From assembly GCA_963582345.1 (NCBI GenBank), contig CAUZSN010000061.1, positions 1 through 17,144 on the forward strand: a stretch of 17,144 nt of DNA. The letters are read 5' to 3'. Positions within the stretch are counted from its first letter, which is position 1. Every line of letters begins with the position of its first letter. The notes beneath the pieces are model-generated. The model saw nothing but the letters and a program-made list of their open reading frames with translations. It was not told the origin of the DNA and did no database searches. Position numbers and translations under genes: made by a program. This DNA is from CAUZSN01 sp963582345 (GTDB lineage: Bacteria > Planctomycetota > Planctomycetia > Planctomycetales > Planctomycetaceae). Below, piece by piece: positions 15,872 to 17,144 of the stretch.

Positions 15872-16372
15872 TTAGTTTAGACTTATCAGAATCACATCGC
15901 GGTCTTTTTTCGACAGTTGATCGAGTGCCGTTAGGAATCGGTGTTCCAACTCATGCTGAATGCTGGTGACGACGGTCAATTATCCGTCTTTCAGTTGTGC
16001 GGCCAAGTCAAACGACAACCTATCAGCGAACTCAGACGCTAGTGGTCGTTCGCAATTCACGCTGTGTCGTTAGACGCCTCGATGCCGACAATGCATATCA
16101 ATCACTCCGTCCTTAGCCAATTGTCTCAGTCAAAAATGGAACGGCGGCTCCGCGTTGCAGACGTAGTCATCCATACGCTGTGAGGCTTCCAATAACACGT
16201 CCTACACTACATTGCTAGCGTCAATATGCTGTGCGACGGCCCGATCCAATCGCGTTTGCACCATCTGTCGTAACGACCGCCGATGCCACTCCATTAATCA
16301 ATTGATGGCACCATGATCGGCATGTCCAACGATTTTGAGCAATTGTCGAATTTCGTCTGAATCGGGCTCCAT
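15872..16372 (-). pseudogene. Decayed ECF-type RNA polymerase sigma factor
   Basis: Read from ATG 16372, one uninterrupted frame of 166 codons matches a planctomycete-style ECF sigma factor but contains five stops, at codons 25, 57, 81, 101 and 131. Recognisable pieces: MEPDSDEIRQLL; LMEWHRRSLRQMV and IDASNVV-stop-DVLLEAS (region 2, usually DPSDVVQEVLLEA); FHF-stop-LRQLAKDGVID (usually WLRQLARDxLID); RHRGV-stop-RHSV; RPLASEFADRLSFDLAAQL; and ALDQLSKKDRDVIL, the start of region 4. Four stops are explained by one transition from the expected codon (CAG to TAG, TGG to TGA, CAA to TAA, probably CGA to TGA). The rest of region 4, the -35-binding helix-turn-helix, is missing before the proS stop. 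No frameshift is needed, which suggests fairly recent loss. A functional protein is very unlikely. Confidence 0.8.
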
Positions 16373-16514
16373 GAGGCAACGCTTCTCGACGATCAAGAGC
16401 CGGTGACTACAAACTGTGTTTTTGACATTCGTTACGCAACAGTTCTCATATCACCGACCGGACCAATTACCATGTTCCTTGACCGCTGCGCAAGGCGTTC
16501 TTCCCTCCCGTTTC
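16373..16514. other. Intergenic stretch with nothing recognised
   Basis: This lies between the small Cys protein and the sigma factor remnant on the same strand. In the sigma frame the reading runs a short way upstream of ATG 16372 (SHRLLIVEKRCL) without family resemblance, so it is probably old leader sequence. No gene, strong hairpin or convincing promoter was seen. Confidence 0.4.
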
Positions 16515-16916
16515 CTACAAGGGGTATTCGCTGATCGAAATCCCCAGATCTTGGACTTCCTGAAGCCGCCGCCAGCCACGAGTGATTAGCGTTTCCTTTT
16601 GGCTTACTTCGTCGGGATTGAGTTGATGTTTGTCAAACGGCCCGTCAACGCCAATCGGCTGGAACGTCTCGTCGACAATAAACTGAGCCTGCACCGGATT
16701 GCAGCGAATGTGCCGCTCCGGAGCCCGTAGTAGTTGGTCTGCGTCAACTTCGCCGATGATGTATCGCAGATAAAGGTCACTATCAGTAATCTCAGCCACC
16801 GGTTCACCACATACTTCGCACAAATAGCCTTCGTCACATTTCGCCATTGTTAGTGACCGCCGATATGGAACGTCATACAATTCGTAACGACTTGTTGACT
16901 GAATACCACGCATCAT
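16515..16916 (-). CDS. Small Cys-containing protein of unknown function
   Basis: I cannot name a function. The product (about 133 aa) carries CEVCGEPV after KCDEGYL, a probable half of a metal site. Further cysteines follow the first of these lines in KC and in RHIRCNP. It then runs LYLRYIIGEVDADQLL and AQFIVDETFQPIGVDGPFDKHQ, a compact soluble protein with no signal peptide or membrane helix. The start is uncertain: ATG 16916 is used here, with ATG 16913 and TTG 16922 close by. ATG 16847 (MAKCDEGYLCEVCG) would trim 23 residues that include DVPYRRSLT. No good ribosome binding site marks any of them. It is divergent from the RND transporter gene. The style matches short proteins I associate with planctomycetes, from memory only. 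Confidence 0.78.
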   Translation of the reverse strand: MMRGIQSTSRYELYDVPYRRSLTMAKCDEGYLCEVCGEPVAEITDSDLYLRYIIGEVDADQLLRAPERHIRCNPVQAQFIVDETFQPIGVDGPFDKHQLNPDEVSQKETLITRGWRRLQEVQDLGISISEYPL

Positions 16917-16941
16917 AATCAATACAAAGCCCGATGCGAAG

Positions 16942-16956
16942 ATAATCGATGATTAT
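16942..16956. promoter_or_regulatory. Perfect inverted repeat in a divergent intergenic region
   Basis: ATAATC (16942-16947) and GATTAT (16951-16956) around GAT form a perfect 15-base palindrome, 26 bp before ATG 16916 and 75 bp before ATG 17031. The size and place fit a small operator controlling one or both of the divergent genes. In so A/T-rich a context it could be chance. Confidence 0.3.
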
Positions 16957-17030
16957 TGCAAGTCCTTTCCAGCTGTGAGAAACTGCAGTGCCCGATGAAT
17001 GTCACACAACTCGAAGATTTGCGAGCCACC

Positions 17031-17144
17031 ATGTCGCTCCCGCACTTCAGCGTTAAGAACCCAGTGCTAGTCAACATGCTAATGTTGGTCATCCTGGTCG
17101 GCGGAATGATGTTCGCCCTCACACTGGTGCGAGAATTTTTTCCT
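17031..17144 (+). CDS. N-terminus of an RND-family transporter (partial, runs off the window)
   Basis: Only the first 38 codons are present. They read MSLPHFSVKNPVLVNML and then a hydrophobic helix ending LTLVREFFP. This is the typical opening of AcrB/CzcA-type RND pumps: a short cytoplasmic start with a (V/R)(K/R)(N/R)PV motif, then the first membrane helix, then REFFP at the start of the first periplasmic part. The full protein would be expected to exceed 1000 residues. Whether it exports drugs, metals or lipids cannot be judged from this piece. ATG 17031 was chosen because the family homology starts there. An in-frame ATG at 16995 would add 12 residues. No clear ribosome binding site is seen. 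Confidence 0.8.
   Translation, partial: MSLPHFSVKNPVLVNMLMLVILVGGMMFALTLVREFFP

Noticed and set aside
15881..15910. T6 run after a possible AGAC/GTCT stem as a proS terminator
   Set aside because: Only four base pairs with a loop of about 19 bases; not a credible intrinsic terminator.
15872..16372. Stop-codon readthrough or recoding in the sigma factor
   Set aside because: All three stop types occur, the C-terminal DNA-binding helix is missing, and other genes in the window use the same stops normally. Decay is simpler.
1..17144. CRISPR arrays, tRNA or rRNA genes, insertion sequences, phage genes
   Set aside because: No regular direct repeats, no T-loop (GGTTCGAATCC-like) signals, no transposase or integrase motifs were seen on either strand.

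Overview
The window reads as a chromosomal segment of a planctomycete, most likely of the Pirellulaceae (Rhodopirellula-like) type. This rests on protein style rather than a marker gene: a Hanks-type kinase with a Cache sensor, an FHA-GAF-class III cyclase, a short PheT without the EMAP-II-like tRNA-binding domain, a YhaM-type nuclease beside RNase R, small Cys-rich proteins that look planctomycete-specific, and a decayed ECF sigma factor of planctomycete style. Base composition is moderate, near 50% GC by eye. The genus is inference.

Layout. 26-4504 (+): a membrane Ser/Thr kinase with an extracytoplasmic Cache-like sensor, an FHA-GAF-nucleotide cyclase, and a small CxxC...CxxC protein. The first two look like one signalling unit. 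About 4700-5146 (-): a previously unmarked, frameshifted and internally deleted remnant of a Na+/dicarboxylate (SDF) symporter. 5188-13841 (-): a run of housekeeping genes, transcribed in the order YhaM-type exoribonuclease, RNase R, gcvT, MurJ-like flippase, pheT, with a palindrome-rich gap of about 400 bp between murJ and pheT. 13842-14062: a divergent control region with two candidate promoters and a large imperfect dyad. 14063-15820 (+): proS. 15872-16372 (-): a second unmarked pseudogene, an ECF sigma factor readable in one frame but broken by five stops and lacking region 4. 16515-16916 (-): a small Cys-containing protein of unknown function. 17031-end (+): the first 38 codons of an RND-family transporter, cut by the window edge.

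How the parts work together. The kinase/cyclase pair could turn an outside signal into Ser/Thr phosphorylation and cyclic nucleotide production, with the FHA domain as a possible phosphothreonine reader. The two 3'-5' exoribonucleases are separated by only 9 bp and are probably translated together. gcvT, pheT, proS and the flippase are basic metabolism, translation and envelope functions. No CRISPR array, tRNA, rRNA, insertion sequence or phage gene was seen.

The least expected content lies in stretches that look empty: the two decayed genes (each directly downstream of an aminoacyl-tRNA synthetase gene), the palindrome cluster, and the divergent control region. I did not find a convincing new defence or biosynthetic system.
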